Of a stretch of DNA of 64,000 bases, positions 1 to 20,289 are shown piece by piece (position 1 is the stretch's first letter; each line of letters begins with the position of its first letter). Source of the stretch: Macquaria australasica (taxonomy: Eukaryota; Chordata; Actinopteri; Centrarchiformes; Percichthyidae); the NCBI GenBank assembly GCA_005408345.1, contig SEMN01000223.1, forward strand, positions 62,001-126,000. The letters run 5' to 3'. The translations under genes were made by a program, and so were the position numbers. The notes below the pieces were generated by a model that was not told where the DNA came from, did no database searches, and saw nothing but the letters and a program-made list of their open reading frames with translations.

Positions 1-128
1 TAACTCAGTTTTAAAGTTTCAACGTTTTTGTGGTTTTGAAGCAATGAACTTAAACATGTTGGCAATACGATGACATCAGCTGTGAGTGAAATGTGAACGT
101 GGATTCAGTGTGTGTGTGTGTTTTGTAG

Positions 129-8066
<7,938 letters not shown>

Positions 8067-8842
8067 CAAAGCTAACGGAGGATGCATGTTTTATCACCCA
8101 GGCTGGTCCCAGCTGGTACTGTCAAAGCTACAGCTCAGGAATAAGAGGGGAGGAGGAACACCGCCCGCCCGGGCTGCCTGGGACTGAAAAACATGTGCTC
8201 CCTCTCCGCTGGACTCTGTTTGAGGTTTGTGGTGGAGCCTGTCACTCTGAAACCGGAGGATAAACTAAACGCACCCTCACTATAAGAGGAGGAGGCGTGG
8301 AAACGTCTCGTCGCGGACTTTTGTTTTATTCTGTGTGTAAAAACGCTGCTTTTTATACCGGCTCCACAGATATAGATTAACCTGTAAGTTTCTGTTTTTT
8401 ATGTTTATTTTATAAAAAAAAAAGAGCTAACAGCAATGATAGAGGATTTAAAGCAAAACAGCATGTGCGGAATAATGAACCAGGATCTGAAGGAGACATT
8501 GGGAGAAAACACAGAAGTCAGATTTGGATGGTGTCGGTGTCAGCTGTTGCTCAAGGGCTCTTTGGGAGGAGGCGAAGGTTTCCCTCCACCAAGAGATCCA
8601 AAGGGCAACGGGACACCTCAGTGTTGGTGAAAAGTTTGAGATATAATGATGTAAAACGAAAAGTGAAGATGAAAGAGAGAGAGAGAGTCTTATTTTGAAG
8701 AGTTCTTCCTGTTGTCATCGACCATGTTTTAAAGCGTCCTGCAGTTTTTTTCCAGGCTGGTTCGCTGGTTTTCATTCATTTCACCACAGAATGAAAATCA
8801 ACTCTTAAAGTCTTGAAACTTGCTGAGTGATCATCACAGTAG

Positions 8843-9070
8843 AACTTTAACGATTAGTCCATTAATCGATTAGTCGATCAACAGAAAAATGAATACTCGA
8901 TTAATCATTTAAGTCATTTTTCAAGCAAAAAATGTCAAAGATTTAATGCTTCCTGCGTCTCAAATGTGAGAATTTGTGGTTGGTATTTTGTACTGTTTTC
9001 TGATGTTGTGCTGACCAATCGATTAATCAAAAATAATCGATAGTAGCTAAAAATAATCGTTAGTTGCAGC
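8843..9070. repeat. ATCGATTAATCG-type element, copy 2, in the appl1 3' UTR
   Basis: Starts with AACGATTAGTCCATTAATCG and ends with AATAATCGTTAGTTGCAGC, so both ends carry related ATCGATTA words in inverted arrangement. It lies inside the predicted appl1 3' UTR. Confidence 0.55.
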
Positions 9071-9299
9071 CTTACATCACAGTGAACATCAAAAGTCTTG
9101 CGTTGCCACATCACAACAACAACCACGTCCCTGTTTATCGTAGATTACCAAACTCAAGTACGTCTCAAGTCTCTGCGAGATGATTTTCGTAGTTTACTAA
9201 GATGAACTGACGCCAGCGGCCGCATGGAAGGTGAAGAGAAACATATTCACGAGTCTACGACATCATCCGGTCAAAAGATATTCTACACGTCTTGGGTTC

Positions 9300-9665
9300 A
9301 AATTGGGCTGAATTTGGTTCACTTTATTTAGACGTTTGGTTGCCGACACGTTCATCAAACTAAATGACAAAATATCTTGGTTGTCATTGCTTTCCATAAC
9401 GCCTCATATTACCATTAGTACCTGCTTTAGGGTTGGGAAACGTTACGGTTAAAAGACATCAACGTTGACTGGTATAACGCCACTAGAAGTCCTTGTCAGG
9501 TTAATGTAAACGTAGGTCATTTTTGGTCATTTTGACGCTTCTGTTTCTGGTGAGGACAGTCTCTAGATTACGTAAAGTATAATTGTAGTTTCAACAGCAT
9601 TTCAATGACATAAATTTAGTCTTTTAAAAAACACATAACTTTTCAACCAAATTCAGCCCAGTGTC
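9300..9665. repeat. Foldback element in the appl1 3' UTR
   Basis: A perfect 15-base inverted repeat, GGGCTGAATTTGGTT at 9305-9319 and its complement at 9645-9659, encloses about 325 bases with no coding content. The arms look partly similar beyond the perfect core. This is the form of a small terminal-inverted-repeat element; the transcript could fold into a long hairpin. Confidence 0.6.
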
Positions 9666-11439
9666 TACCAGATGTTAGACTTATTGACCTGGAGATCATT
9701 AAATCAGTGCTCCTTGAGTATGTAGGGCAGATTTTATGCAAAAACATTATTGAGGACAAAATTATCTGCTATTTTAAATTATTGGCCGCTGAAATTTCAG
9801 CAGCACATTTTCCTTTTATAGTTATGAATGAAACTCTTGGTGCACTGGGACCTCAGCGGGTCAGCCAGGGTCAAATTCTGATCCTCTGGGGTCAAAGGTC
9901 AGCTCTACTTTAGCCACGGTGTGAAATATTTTGGGCCCCGAACCTCCTTCTGATCCACAAGAATCTGATCTAAGACCTTCAACTAATATTAATTTTTTTG
10001 TTTCAGAATTGGTCTATTTCTGTGTTTGTCGAGATAATTGTAGAAAAATATGACGCATCTTGAGCCATGCTTTGTCCAGCACCCCGGTGTGTGCATTAGC
10101 ATGTTGTCAGGACCGGAGCCGACTTGGCTGCCACAGGAGACCCCGAAGGTGTGAAACTACAGAAAAGAAAATCTTAAATGCTTTTAATTTGAAGAGTTTT
10201 ATTCCAAAATCTGCAACTTCTGCCTCTTACAAAATTAATATTTGCATGAAACTTAAGTAGTACTCATTAATGAGAATCATATACCGTTAATGACCAACAG
10301 TTCAGATTTTAGGCCACAAAGGCCAAAGATGCTTCGCTCTTTTTCTTGGTCTGTTTGCATTGTGAAACACTGGTCTTACATTTGTAAAAGTTGGAGATCC
10401 GTCAACACAAGCACAAATCTGATCAAACGATCTCCTCACTTTTGCCGTATTTGTTGACAGTTCTCCATTTTTAAAACTGAAAGAAAAAAGTTTTGGCTAA
10501 ACTTTTGTCTTCTCTGATGAGCCGGTACATTTTATTAATTGTTCGTGTATGTAAGGACCATGTTTCATAAAAACAGACATCTTCTCTGCCAAATAATCAG
10601 GGTGTTTCTGCTGACGTCACAATATGTATCTGCGCTTTCACAAATGTTTATCTGGGTCATTGTTTGGGGCCTTTGCACAGGTTTTGTTCATTAATCTGCC
10701 TTTAACCAGAGTGATTCACAGCGATTTTATCTGTAGAAAAACAACCGAATAAGCTTCAGTTCCAACATCATAGAGGATGTTAAAGGTCAGAGGTTACAGC
10801 CTTCTGACAGTCAGCAGTGGGGACGTTAACTCGGTTTCTAAAAGCCTAAATCAACAGTTACTGATGATGATTTTATTTTTCTGTTTTTTGGGGGGGTGTT
10901 TTCTTGCTGTAACCAGGTGATGGACTCGTGTTTGATGGAGCTGCACTTTACTGACGCAGGAAAACACGACAGGATCGATGATGTTGATGATGTAAATATG
11001 TTTCGGTGATAATTGTTTCAGTGTCATGAATAATAAAAAGGCTTTTCAGTGATAAATAAAGCACTAACTCCACCTGCCCAAGTCAGTTTGCTGTTTTCTG
11101 CCATTTGAAGTATTTAACACTTTTAGCTAATCTTTTATCATTTACTTCCAGCGATTTCAGCTGTTTATCCATCAGCTAACTATTTGCATATCATTGCTTT
11201 TAGCCAACTGTTTCAACTTCTCTACTGTATCACTATTTTAGGTGCGCAGGTGTTCCAGCAGACTCAATATGACACATTTTTTATTCAAATTACTTTTTTT
11301 TAAAAATTGGCTTAGTGACCTCATGAATTTGCCATGTTTCCGCAGACTTCAGCAGAAGTACCTCCTGCTAATATGAATTATAGTAATTAAGATTTCGTAC
11401 AAGTTGGTCTGTATTTCAAATAAAACAAAAGCACAAACT

Positions 11440-12341
11440 TGCCACCATAACAACTTTATTATAAAATAAATATTAACAAAATGCATAAAAAATATACATT
11501 TTCATAAAGGCGTATTATATAATACATGTGAAATATAGAATAGGCCATAATGTTACAGAACTACCTAAACTGATTATCCAAACAGCAACACAAAAAATGA
11601 CATTAAGTTCAAATTTACCCAACAGAACCAGCAAGCCTTTGACTCACATTACATTTAAATTTATGGAGCCAGTCAGCTTTTATAAATAACGACTGGATCA
11701 AGTGTTTCTGCATGTTACATAGAAATTTGATTGTAAAACCAAAGATGATGGATAGATGACGGATAAACTGAATATTAACACTTGCGCTACAATAATTTAT
11801 AAATAGATGAAAAGATGAAGAGAATCCGTGCGGTTAAATTTGTTTTCCATATAAAGAAAATAAAAAAATTGTCTAAAACAGTGGTTCCCAACCCGGAGAT
11901 CAGAGAATACTTCTGTTACACAAAATAATATATATAAGTTTGATTTTTGGTCACTCCTGATCATTTTAACGCTTTGATTTTTAGCAATGAAACATTTGAT
12001 TTTAGTGCTGCAGTGTCATTTTATGAATCGTAATCAATGAATTATTGTGATGTTTGTCTGATTTTACATTCATCGACTCATAAGAGCTCCACAGCCAAAG
12101 ATCTGTTCACATCACACTGGTTTTACCATAAGTATGATAACAATAAACACATCAATGCCTTCCTTGTAAAGCCAATTACAAAGTATGCAGCACATGTAGG
12201 AATGCTTAATAGGCACTTTTCATCCCATTCACTGCAGTGTAACAGCAGTTTGAGGTAATGAAATTCAAATTGATCACTGGCTCAGCTCAGTTCAGTTCAC
12301 AGCAGACTGCCAGACGTGTTTGAAGACACGGGAGCGTCACA
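11440..12341 (-). other. arf4: arf4 3' UTR with poly(A) signal
   Basis: On the minus strand the arf4 stop is followed by about 900 bases without coding content. An AATAAA signal on the minus strand (11455-11460) is followed by a GTTGTTATGG-rich stretch where cleavage is likely. The end faces the appl1 end, making a tail-to-tail pair about 0.4 kb apart. The exact cleavage site is inferred. Confidence 0.55.
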
Positions 12342-13716
12342 TCAGTGTTTTAGGATCTGGTTGGAGAGCCAGTCCAGACCCTCGGCCAGACCCGTACCGC
12401 TGACGGCACAGGACGCCTGGACAAACCACTGCACAGACACACAGAGGGACAAAGACATGAGCTTAGCTGCAGTTTTAAATAAATTTAAACCTGGATTTTC
12501 TGGTAAAAATCACTTAAATTCAGCCGCTGTAGTTTAGTCTAAAACCAGCTGCTGTGTCTCTCTGCCACTAGAGGTCGCTGTATGTGAGGTTTAAACTAAA
12601 CTTCAGACCTTTTCTGATCATTTAAATTCATATTGTCCCAACACTGCGGGGCACAATAAAGTTAGTTGAAATGATCACATTGACATTCAGAACATTTCAC
12701 TTTCAATATATTGAAAGGTGTGATGAGGTGTAGTCTCATCACAACGGTACATTTCTATATAATTTATATAATTTATCTATAAAATGGGACGCGTTGCGTT
12801 GTGGGATTGTTAGCAGAAATTGGGCACGTACCGGCTGTGAGACTCCTGATAGGCCCAGGGCCTCGGTGATGTCACTGACGGACATGGCTCTGGGCAAATC
12901 TTGTTTGTTAGCAAACACCAGTAAGGCCACGCCCCTCAGCTCGTCCTCCTCCAGCTGCAACACACAAACACAGCAGGAGGTGAGTTCAACAGGAGACTCT
13001 CAGATATCGACCAATCAGTGATGTCTACGGTCCTGACCTCCAACAGTACTATACGATTTCACGTCCGGAGTCGATGCAGGTGAGGTATCGAAGGTATCAG
13101 TTACATGTTATGTGCAAAGTCGACAAACTAATAACAATGCCATCTATATTACTGAAAGACACGAGTATCTCCCAGTGTCTCAAACCCAAAACAAAATAAA
13201 AATTGAACTAAACAAGTGAATTTACTCAAGTGAATGCATTAAACACTTCCGTAGATGTCCTCCTCTAATATAATTCAGTTTAATTTGAGGAACTGATCGA
13301 TGCCTGATTCAGAATCATTTTGATGACATTCAGAACAAGTTTCCATCTTTTGTACCACTGCAACAGTTGCAGTAATATAAAACTATAAACTACTATTAAC
13401 GTGTACATAGACACTGTATGTTGTTTGTAATTGTTGATTTTCATATTTAAAAATGTATATGTTTATTTTTTACCTATCTTTGTCTGGCTTTGTTGTACTT
13501 TAGCTAAATGTCTGTTTCTATCTTCCGGTAACTTGTTCTGTGTAACTTTGAGAGCAACTTAAAACCAAGTCAGACTCCTTGTATGTGAACACATTCAATA
13601 AAACTGATTCTGACTCTGATTAGTACCACTGCCGCTTTAATTAGACAGCTCTGTACTAATTAATTAAAATAAACATCTCTCGTTATGTCTCGGCACTTGA
13701 AGACAACAATCAGAAC

Positions 13717-13756
<40 letters not shown>

Positions 13757-15025
13757 ACAGCTCGTTACCATCCTGTGCAGCTCGTCAGCAGCTTCTTTAA
13801 TCCTCTCGGGGTCGTTGCTGTCGACCACAAATATCAGACCCTGAAGACACAGACAGACATTATTGCTTCATAAAAACTACTTTTACTGACTCCTTCTGCC
13901 GTAGTAGTAGTAGTAGTAGTACCAGTACCAGTAGTATTACCTGTGTGTTAGTGTAGTAATGTCTCCACAGAGGTCTGATGATAGTCTGACCACCAACATC
14001 CCAAACTGTAAAACTGATGTTCTTATACTCCACTGTCTCCACATTAAAACCTGCACACACACACACACAGAGAGAGACGATTTTATAATTTTGTATTATT
14101 TTATATTTACATTAAATGTGTGTTAACATAAACAGATCAAATAGATCACTGACCAATAGTTGGGATGGTGGTGACGACCTCAGCCAGCTTCAGTTTGTAC
14201 AGCAGAGTGGTTTTACCTGCTGCATCCAGACCCACTGCAGCAACACACACACACACACACACAGAGAGAGAGACGTCTTTAAATGTCCTAAACAGTCCAA
14301 AACCCAAAGATATTCTGTAAAGAAATTGGAGAACAAATACTCCAATTACAAGTAAAAGTCACTCATTAAAAATATCACTTAAGTAAAAGAACACAAGTAA
14401 TATTAGCCAAATATTTTACTGCTGTAGTTGGTCGAGGTGGAACTAATTTGAAGTATCTCATATACTGTTGAGTACAGTTTATAAACTCATCAAATATTTT
14501 GTGCTTTATAATCATAATCTGTTAAGTAACCAGTAGGTAATGCTAACTATTGTGTAGTGCAGTAAAAAAAATACAATATTTCCCTCTGAATTGTAGCCGA
14601 GGAGAAGTATAAAGTAGCTTGAGAAGAAAATACTCAAGCAAAGCAAAGTACAAGTATCTAAAATTTGTATTTATGTAAATGTACTTAGTTACTTTCCGCT
14701 GCTGGTTCACTAAATCTTCACGTTGGAGAAAGTGGAACCAGTTAATGTTTCACATTTTTACTTGATAAATCGATTAATAAAAATGGTGACAAAACTGACA
14801 ATTAATTATTTGTAGTTGGACTGATAGACTAATCGATTAATTGTTTCAGAACTAGTTAATACTCTTATTGTTGCCACAGATAATATTCAGGACTATAAAA
14901 CCTTTATTGTCACACTCAAAGCAACAGGAAAAATAACAAAATAAAACTACAAAATTATACATGAGAAGAAACTATTGATACTTCTGTTAGTACTTCTATT
15001 ACTTACTACGACAACTACGTCTCCT

Positions 15026-15074
<49 letters not shown>

Positions 15075-15189
15075 GCATACGATAATAAAGTTATGAATTG
15101 TCACAAGAAAATCAAATCTCACCCATTAAAATCCTGACAGGTGTCTTGCTGGTGAACCTGGAGAAGATGTGTGAGATGATGACGCCCAT
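12342..15189 (-). CDS. arf4: ADP-ribosylation factor GTPase, ARF4-like (6 exons, complete)
   Basis: Small GTPase of the ARF family, which recruits coats and lipid enzymes to Golgi and endosomal membranes. Coding exons in transcript order: 15189-15123, 14234-14154, 14050-13941, 13840-13769, 12954-12832, 12428-12342, encoding 179 residues (ARFs are usually 180-181). Seen: myristoylatable Gly2 with amphipathic start MGVIISHIFSRF; P-loop GLDAAGKTT at 24-32; switch I TIPTIGFNVETVEYKN; WDVGGQ at 66-71; NKQD at 126-129; CAVSGTGLAEGLDWL near the end. Residues 72-73 after the catalytic Gln are Thr-Ile instead of the usual Asp-Lys, and the loop before the last helix is one residue short. The family is certain. 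The ARF4 name rests on its place between appl1 and dennd6a and on the CRE in its promoter; a divergent teleost duplicate such as arf4b is possible. Confidence 0.9.
13300..13622 (+). mobile_element. LINE-type 3' end fragment in an arf4 intron
   Basis: The stretch ends with CTCCTTGTATGTGAACACATTCAATAAAACTGATTCTGACTCTGATT, a tail form typical of fish L2/CR1-like LINE 3' ends, with a short GATTCTGACTCTG repeat at the end. No reverse transcriptase remains. It lies on the opposite strand to arf4. Confidence 0.45.
14337..14704. repeat. hAT-like non-autonomous element, copy 1 (arf4 intron 1)
   Basis: Contains AAGTAAAAG near the left, GTAAAAAAAATACAATATTTC in the middle, and on the right TACTCAAGCAAAGCAAAGTACAAGTATC followed by GTACTTAGTTACTTTCCGC. 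These segments recur at 19711-20185 and 39302-40001. The left end is degraded. Confidence 0.65.
14760..14850. repeat. ATCGATTAATCG-type element fragment, copy 3
   Basis: Short degraded piece with AAATCGATTAATAAAAATGG and GACTAATCGATTAATTG in arf4 intron 1, matching the repeats at 7213, 8843 and 48938. Little else can be said. Confidence 0.4.
15028..15073. repeat. (AAT)n microsatellite in arf4 intron 1
   Basis: About fifteen AAT units in a row, roughly 45 bases from the first arf4 coding exon. Confidence 0.95.
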
Positions 15190-15267
15190 GGTCCCGGTCG
15201 AAAGCTCCGGCAGTAAACAGTAAACAGCCCGCTGTGTGTTTGTGTCGGTGTGCGTGAGTGTCTGTGG

Positions 15268-15284
15268 TTTTATAGAGCAGCAGG

Positions 15285-15323
<39 letters not shown>

Positions 15324-15334
15324 CCGTGACGTCA
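15268..15334 (-). promoter_or_regulatory. arf4: arf4 core promoter: CRE, (CA)n and TATA box
   Basis: On the minus strand, upstream of the start codon at 15189, there is a TATAAAA at 15274-15268 and a full palindromic TGACGTCA at 15327-15334, separated by a (CA)n tract. Spacing predicts transcription starting near 15240. TGACGTCA is the CREB/ATF consensus; ARF4 is a known target of the CREB3 Golgi-stress pathway in mammals. Use of the site in this fish is inferred. Confidence 0.75.
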
Positions 15335-15824
15335 CCCCGGCTGCTGTCAGCTCGGTACACGGTGGCAGCGTGCGGTCAACAACCGGAAACGATCACACCT
15401 GCCTTCAAAGTAAAAGCACACTTGTTGATTCTTTTTTTAAATTTTATTTATTTTATTATAATTTGCTTTATTGACATGGACATAATTAAAGGTTAAAAGT
15501 ATGGTCAGAATATTTATATGTGGTTTATATAAATATAGTATATATGAATATTCGCTCTGTCACTTCTACTGAAGACAAAAAAAGGTCAAAGGTCAGAGGT
15601 CAGTGGTCAGATGTGTTTTGAAATGTAGAAGTTTTTATTCCAGCTTGTTTCGTCACCATTTTCAGTGCATTATCACACTACCAGACTAGAAACTGTTGCA
15701 TCGCTCTCACACACTGTTTATAGTTTCCGATCAATATTTATTTATTATCAGCATCACAGCCTTTTTCAGGCAGAGTGCGGGGAAATTATGTTGAATGGAA
15801 ACTTAATGTGACCGAGCATTCGTC

Positions 15825-16370
15825 TTTATTTTTCTTATTGTTACCAAATCCAATGAAAAGACCCAAACCAACAATGAACTGATCCACTAACGAGTATCAT
15901 CTGTGTATCACAGCCTGATGTATCTTCTTCCTCTGAGCCGCAGAGCTCCATTGTCGTCCAAAAACTATGAAAAACACATCAATGAGCCACACTGTTGCTC
16001 TGAGTGACATGTTCCTTCATTACATGAACACACACACTGTAGTTTATGTTGACTCAGTCACACACACACTGTCCTGCTGCCCCAAATACTCACTAGAGCG
16101 GCTAATGTGGATTAATCCGCCACTGAAAATAGTCCCCCAACAAATGCACTATTTCCTCCCGTTTGAGTAACGTTTGATTAAAAACTACAAAGACCAGCTG
16201 TTTCAGGAAATTACTGAGGCTTTTAAAAATAAAGTATATATTTGTGAGCTGAGAGCCACAGACAGGAAGTCAGAAAGTACTGAGAGACGGACTAACAGAT
16301 TGTTGGTTTTGGTCTTTTTGTGGGATTTATTGACAATAAAACCAGAAAAACATAGAATAACACCAGACTG
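15825..16370. repeat. Unclassified dispersed repeat, copy 1
   Basis: A block of about 540 bases closely matching 23250-23795 in the same orientation. Shared words include GATGTATCTTCTTCCTCTGAG, CAGAGCTCCATTGT, TCCAAAAACTAT, CCAAATACTCACTAGAGC, GTGGATTAATCCGCC, AAATAGTCCCC and GGTCTTTTT. It carries no long open frame. It is probably a non-autonomous transposon; terminal repeats were not resolved. Confidence 0.75.
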
Positions 16371-18070
16371 ATCCTATACGTACCCTGTTGTACAAAGTTT
16401 TCAGTGTAAGCATAATAATTAAGCTATACTGTACTACATAGTATACTATAATTTAAGTCAGACAAATCATTGAAAAAATCTTATTTATGAATTACATTTT
16501 TTGCAAATGAATATTTTGCAGATATGAAAGTGGTCACCTACAGAACTGCAATATATAAGACGATCTTTTTTCATGTGTTTCATTCAGTATGTCTTTTCCC
16601 CCTTTTTTTCTAATATTTATATATTTTGTTTGTAATAGAGGTTATTGGGACTGCTATGTAAATAAGGAAAACATAGTATTCACTAATTAAATTAAATTAA
16701 GAATACTAAATAAAAGAATATATATGGTAATAAGATGAGATATAGCTGAAATATGTGGTGTAATAGTAATGATAAGAATCATAGAATAATAACCCTAAAG
16801 AGGGGTCAGTTTTTCTTCAAGTAAATTTAGTTTTGGAAGAGTTGACAGACAGTTGATGAGCTGAATTATTGCTGTTTGAGTTTTATTTTGGTAAAACTGT
16901 GGTTCCCGTGTCTTCCTACAGACTGCAGCATCAGGAAGCGTTTCTCTGTCTCTTCCTTGTTGCTGCTGGCAGAACTGACACTGTCTGTTTTCTCTGCGTT
17001 GCCAGGTTTGTCGCTCAGTCTGTGTTTAGCTTCTGTTGCTCACAGCGACCAAAATAATCTGCAACTCTTTATCATCTGTTCAGTGTTAAAAAGCATTAAA
17101 GTGTTTGAATTGTTCCAAGTTTATTGATTTGTTGATTTGTAAGGTGCATCACACTCAAATCTCACTTTATGCAGCATTTATAAGAACATGTGAACGATTA
17201 ATGAAGTGTTTATGTTGTAAGCAGATATAATGTTTGTTAATCAACAGCTATAACTCCTCCTGTGAACCAACTGTAACTGGTCAAAACACAAATGATAAAT
17301 GTTTGACAATATGTATAAAATATGTCTCTGAATATTAAATACGAAGTATGTATTTATTATATTAAGTGATTATATTATTATAATTGATTCATTCTATTTG
17401 TTAATGAACTATTTATTTATATATTCTTCACTCTCGTGAAAACTAAACAAACTCCATCTGCTGATGAAGGCCACAAGATGTGGTCAAGAGCTCTGGAAGA
17501 AATCTAGCAAGTGGACCTTGAGTTCAGAGCGTCTCCATGAGATTTATAAACAGTTTCAAACACACCAGTGGAAGATCTGTGCATCTGTGTAAACTGAGGA
17601 TGGATGTGGACGTATTTTCTCGTGTGTGTTTGTTCATGTGGCCACAGCTGTCATTCATTTCCTGTTCGTAGATGCTTCATGAGAAAACCAAAATGTGGAC
17701 AAATCCATCTGGAAACATAAAAATGTCCTTTTGTCTTCTTACACGTTGTTGTGTGTTAGATAAAGTGTTACCAGACGGGACACGAAACTAAAAAAATAAA
17801 AATCATAATTAAGAGAAAACAATTTCAAGAAATCGATGAAAGACTTAAAACAGCAAAACTAGGAAGAACACGGGGTTAATAAATGACACAGTAGAAGAAG
17901 AAACAGGAAAGTCTGGAGGACTTCAGCGTCGTTTGGTGATGATGTCATCAGGCTGAGCCACAATAAAACAATAAAATGTTGGACTTTGACCACTGTTTGA
18001 TTCCTGTCTCCTGGTTTCTTTTAACAGTGGCGTTGGTCTTTCCCAAAGTAATTTTTGTGCATAAACACAA
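16371..18070. other. AT-rich intergenic stretch without recognised genes
   Basis: Between the dispersed repeat and the next recognisable element there is AT-rich DNA with only short open frames that lack family motifs and splice context. I see no RNA gene here. Confidence 0.6.
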
Positions 18071-18185
18071 CAGAATTTTAAAGGCAAAGTCTGACGTTTT
18101 GGGAAATCTGTTTGTTCTCTTGGTTGATGAGACGATTGATACCCGCTCTCATATCTGTCCGGTAAATATGAAGCAGCCGGTTTGT
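18071..18185. repeat. Fragment of a GTTTTGGGAAAT-type fish element, copy 1
   Basis: Contains GTTTTGGGAAATCTG, then GTTGATGAGACGATTGATACC and AAATATGAAGCAGCCGG. A related arrangement (TTTTGGGAAATGTACTTATT, then GAGATGAGAAGATGGATATC) occurs at 28056-28140. It is a degraded piece of a common teleost short element; class not determined. Confidence 0.45.
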
Positions 18186-19710
18186 TTCTGGCGCTCTGGG
18201 TAAAATGGGTTCGGGGGACCTGTTGGGCTCGATAAGGGGCCGCAGCTCGTTTTTGCCCCGGGGATCTTCAGCGGGTTAATCCGCCAATGGTAAACTTTCA
18301 ATTCACCTTTGAAATGAGGCAGGTTTTAGGAACTGAAAGATGATGAAACTTATCGACAGAGCGAGGTGTTAATATAATGTAAATCTTAGTTCTGGTTTGC
18401 AGTGGTTTGTTATTGTGTGCAGTTTCTGTAGATGTCTGTGAAAAGAGAAGTTCACACGCAGGGCAGTACACACTTTTTATTATTTAAATTTTTCCTATTT
18501 TCTCTTTACTGTTCAGAACAGAATCGAATTCTGTTGGGAAAACACAGAACCTGTTATTTGTATTTTAGTCTAAATACACTGGGATTACAGTATTTAAACC
18601 CAGATTCGCATTAAAAACACAGAGAACATGACCTCGGTGACCCGTGTTGTGTTTGGGTGTTCTGGGAAATCACAGCAGCAGAGTTGCTCCAAACGTCACT
18701 CTGGCTGAGCTGGTTTCCTCCACGTAGATTATCACAACACTGTCAGTGGTGACTGTACAATACACTATGAAATATATCTCAACTGTCTGTCTGTTTCAAA
18801 ACCCTGTCTGGTTTATTGACGAATCATAACAATAAAAACAATCAAACACAGTACAAAGGTGGCTGGTGCTATGAATAAAGTTTATTATTATTATTTTGCT
18901 GTTTTTTTATTATTATTAGTAGTAGTAGTATTACTGTTGTAATAATAATATTAACCTCTAAGAAAATGTACCAGATATCTTGTGTATCTATCCATGTTTA
19001 TGTTTATTTATTTTTTCATTTAAGAAGGGATAATGCACTTAGGTCCATCATGTAAATGTGCCAGATTTAGACATGCAGGCTAATTTCCATCTGCAGTCCC
19101 TGGCAGGTTGATGGCATATAAGAAAAACATTCAATTAAAACATACAAACAAGTACAAGTACATAAGCACAAACAAAAGCACATAAGTTTGCAGTTTTGGT
19201 TTAATTTGTCACAGCACTGAAAAACTATTTTTAAATAAGCCTAGAATTCAAAAGCAACCTGTGTTTTCAGAATCAGTGTCACTCTGGATTAACAAGATTA
19301 CACTGTGAACAGTTTTTATTGTTTCTTGAAAGGCACAAATTCTTTTTTTAAATAACTTTTTTAATGGTATTTTTGGAGCACAGCATTAGATCAGGCCCTG
19401 AAATCGAGCTTGCATCGGCTGCTTGATTAACGCTTCATCAGTGAAGATTATCAGTGTATGTAGGGGATCTGTCAACAAAACAAGACAATGGTTATTTTCT
19501 TTATTAATAACAGGGAGCCCCGGCTGTTTCCCCCTCACACTCGTTCACAGCCACACAACGTAGCTGTGAGGGTCTGAAGGGTCAAATTCCTTCCCAGCAC
19601 CCAGTACTGATAAACACTACGTATGTTTCCTGCCGTTTGAATGGAGGCATATTTACAACCAAGATACTTGTGTGTATCAAATATCAGAACTTCATACTCC
19701 CTCCTACATG
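18186..19710. other. Intergenic stretch with degraded repeats
   Basis: No gene seen. A segment around 19010-19140 (GGGATAATGCACTTAGG, GTGCCAGATTTAG, GGCTAATTTCCATCTGCAGT) resembles a dispersed fish repeat. A few TTATTATTA and AGTAGTAGT tracts lie near 18880-18930. Confidence 0.4.
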
Positions 19711-20185
19711 CAGTGGTGGAAGAAGTACTCAGATATTTTACTTAAGTAAAAATAGCAATACTACAGTGTAAACAAGTAAACGTTACAAGTAAAAGTTCTG
19801 CATTCAAAATCTTACTTAAATAACAGTACAACCATCAAAGTATCAAAAGTACAAGTACTCATTATGCAGAATGGCCCATTTCAGAATAACATTATATTAC
19901 TGGATTATAATTATTCATGCGTTAAGGTGTTCATCACTTTAATGTTGCAGCTGGTAAATATGGAGCTAATTTTAATTACTTTATATACTGCTGGGCAGCT
20001 GAATCCATAATAATACATCATAATTTATAAATTGATTTAGATTAGTAGCCTAACTAATAAGTGTAGTGGAGTAAAAAGTACAATATTGGCCACAAAATGT
20101 CAGGGAGTAGAAATATAAAGTGGCATAAACACTCAAGTACAAGTTCGTCAAAATTGTATTTAAGAACCAAACTCGAGTAAATGAA
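19711..20185. repeat. hAT-like non-autonomous element, copy 2
   Basis: Begins with CAGTGGTGGAAGAAGTACTC and TTACTTAAGTAAAAATAGC, then AAGTAAAAGTTCTGCATTC, GTAGTGGAGTAAAAAGTAC and CACTCAAGTACAAG. It matches 39302-40001 but lacks the right terminal repeat, ending near AACTCGAGTAAATG just before the purine-rich tract at 20296. Confidence 0.75.
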
Positions 20186-20289
20186 AGTGAAATGTTAAAG
20201 ACTGGACAAGTTCAAGGCTGTGATTCAGCTTTTTGGTGTCAAATATGGCGACACTGGTGGGAGAAAACGGTGATTGTGACTGAATCAGA

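Larger units (their letters stand above)
8067..11080 (+). other. appl1: appl1 3' UTR and polyadenylation site
   Basis: No coding exon is seen between the appl1 stop and an AATAAA at 11055-11060, about 3 kb downstream; a looser AATAA-rich site lies near 11029. The convergent arf4 transcript appears to end about 380 bases further on, so this stretch is best read as a long appl1 3' UTR. It contains a degenerate ATTAATCGATTAG-type repeat (8843-9070) and a foldback element (about 9300-9665). UTR length is inferred and an upstream poly(A) site could be used. Confidence 0.6.
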
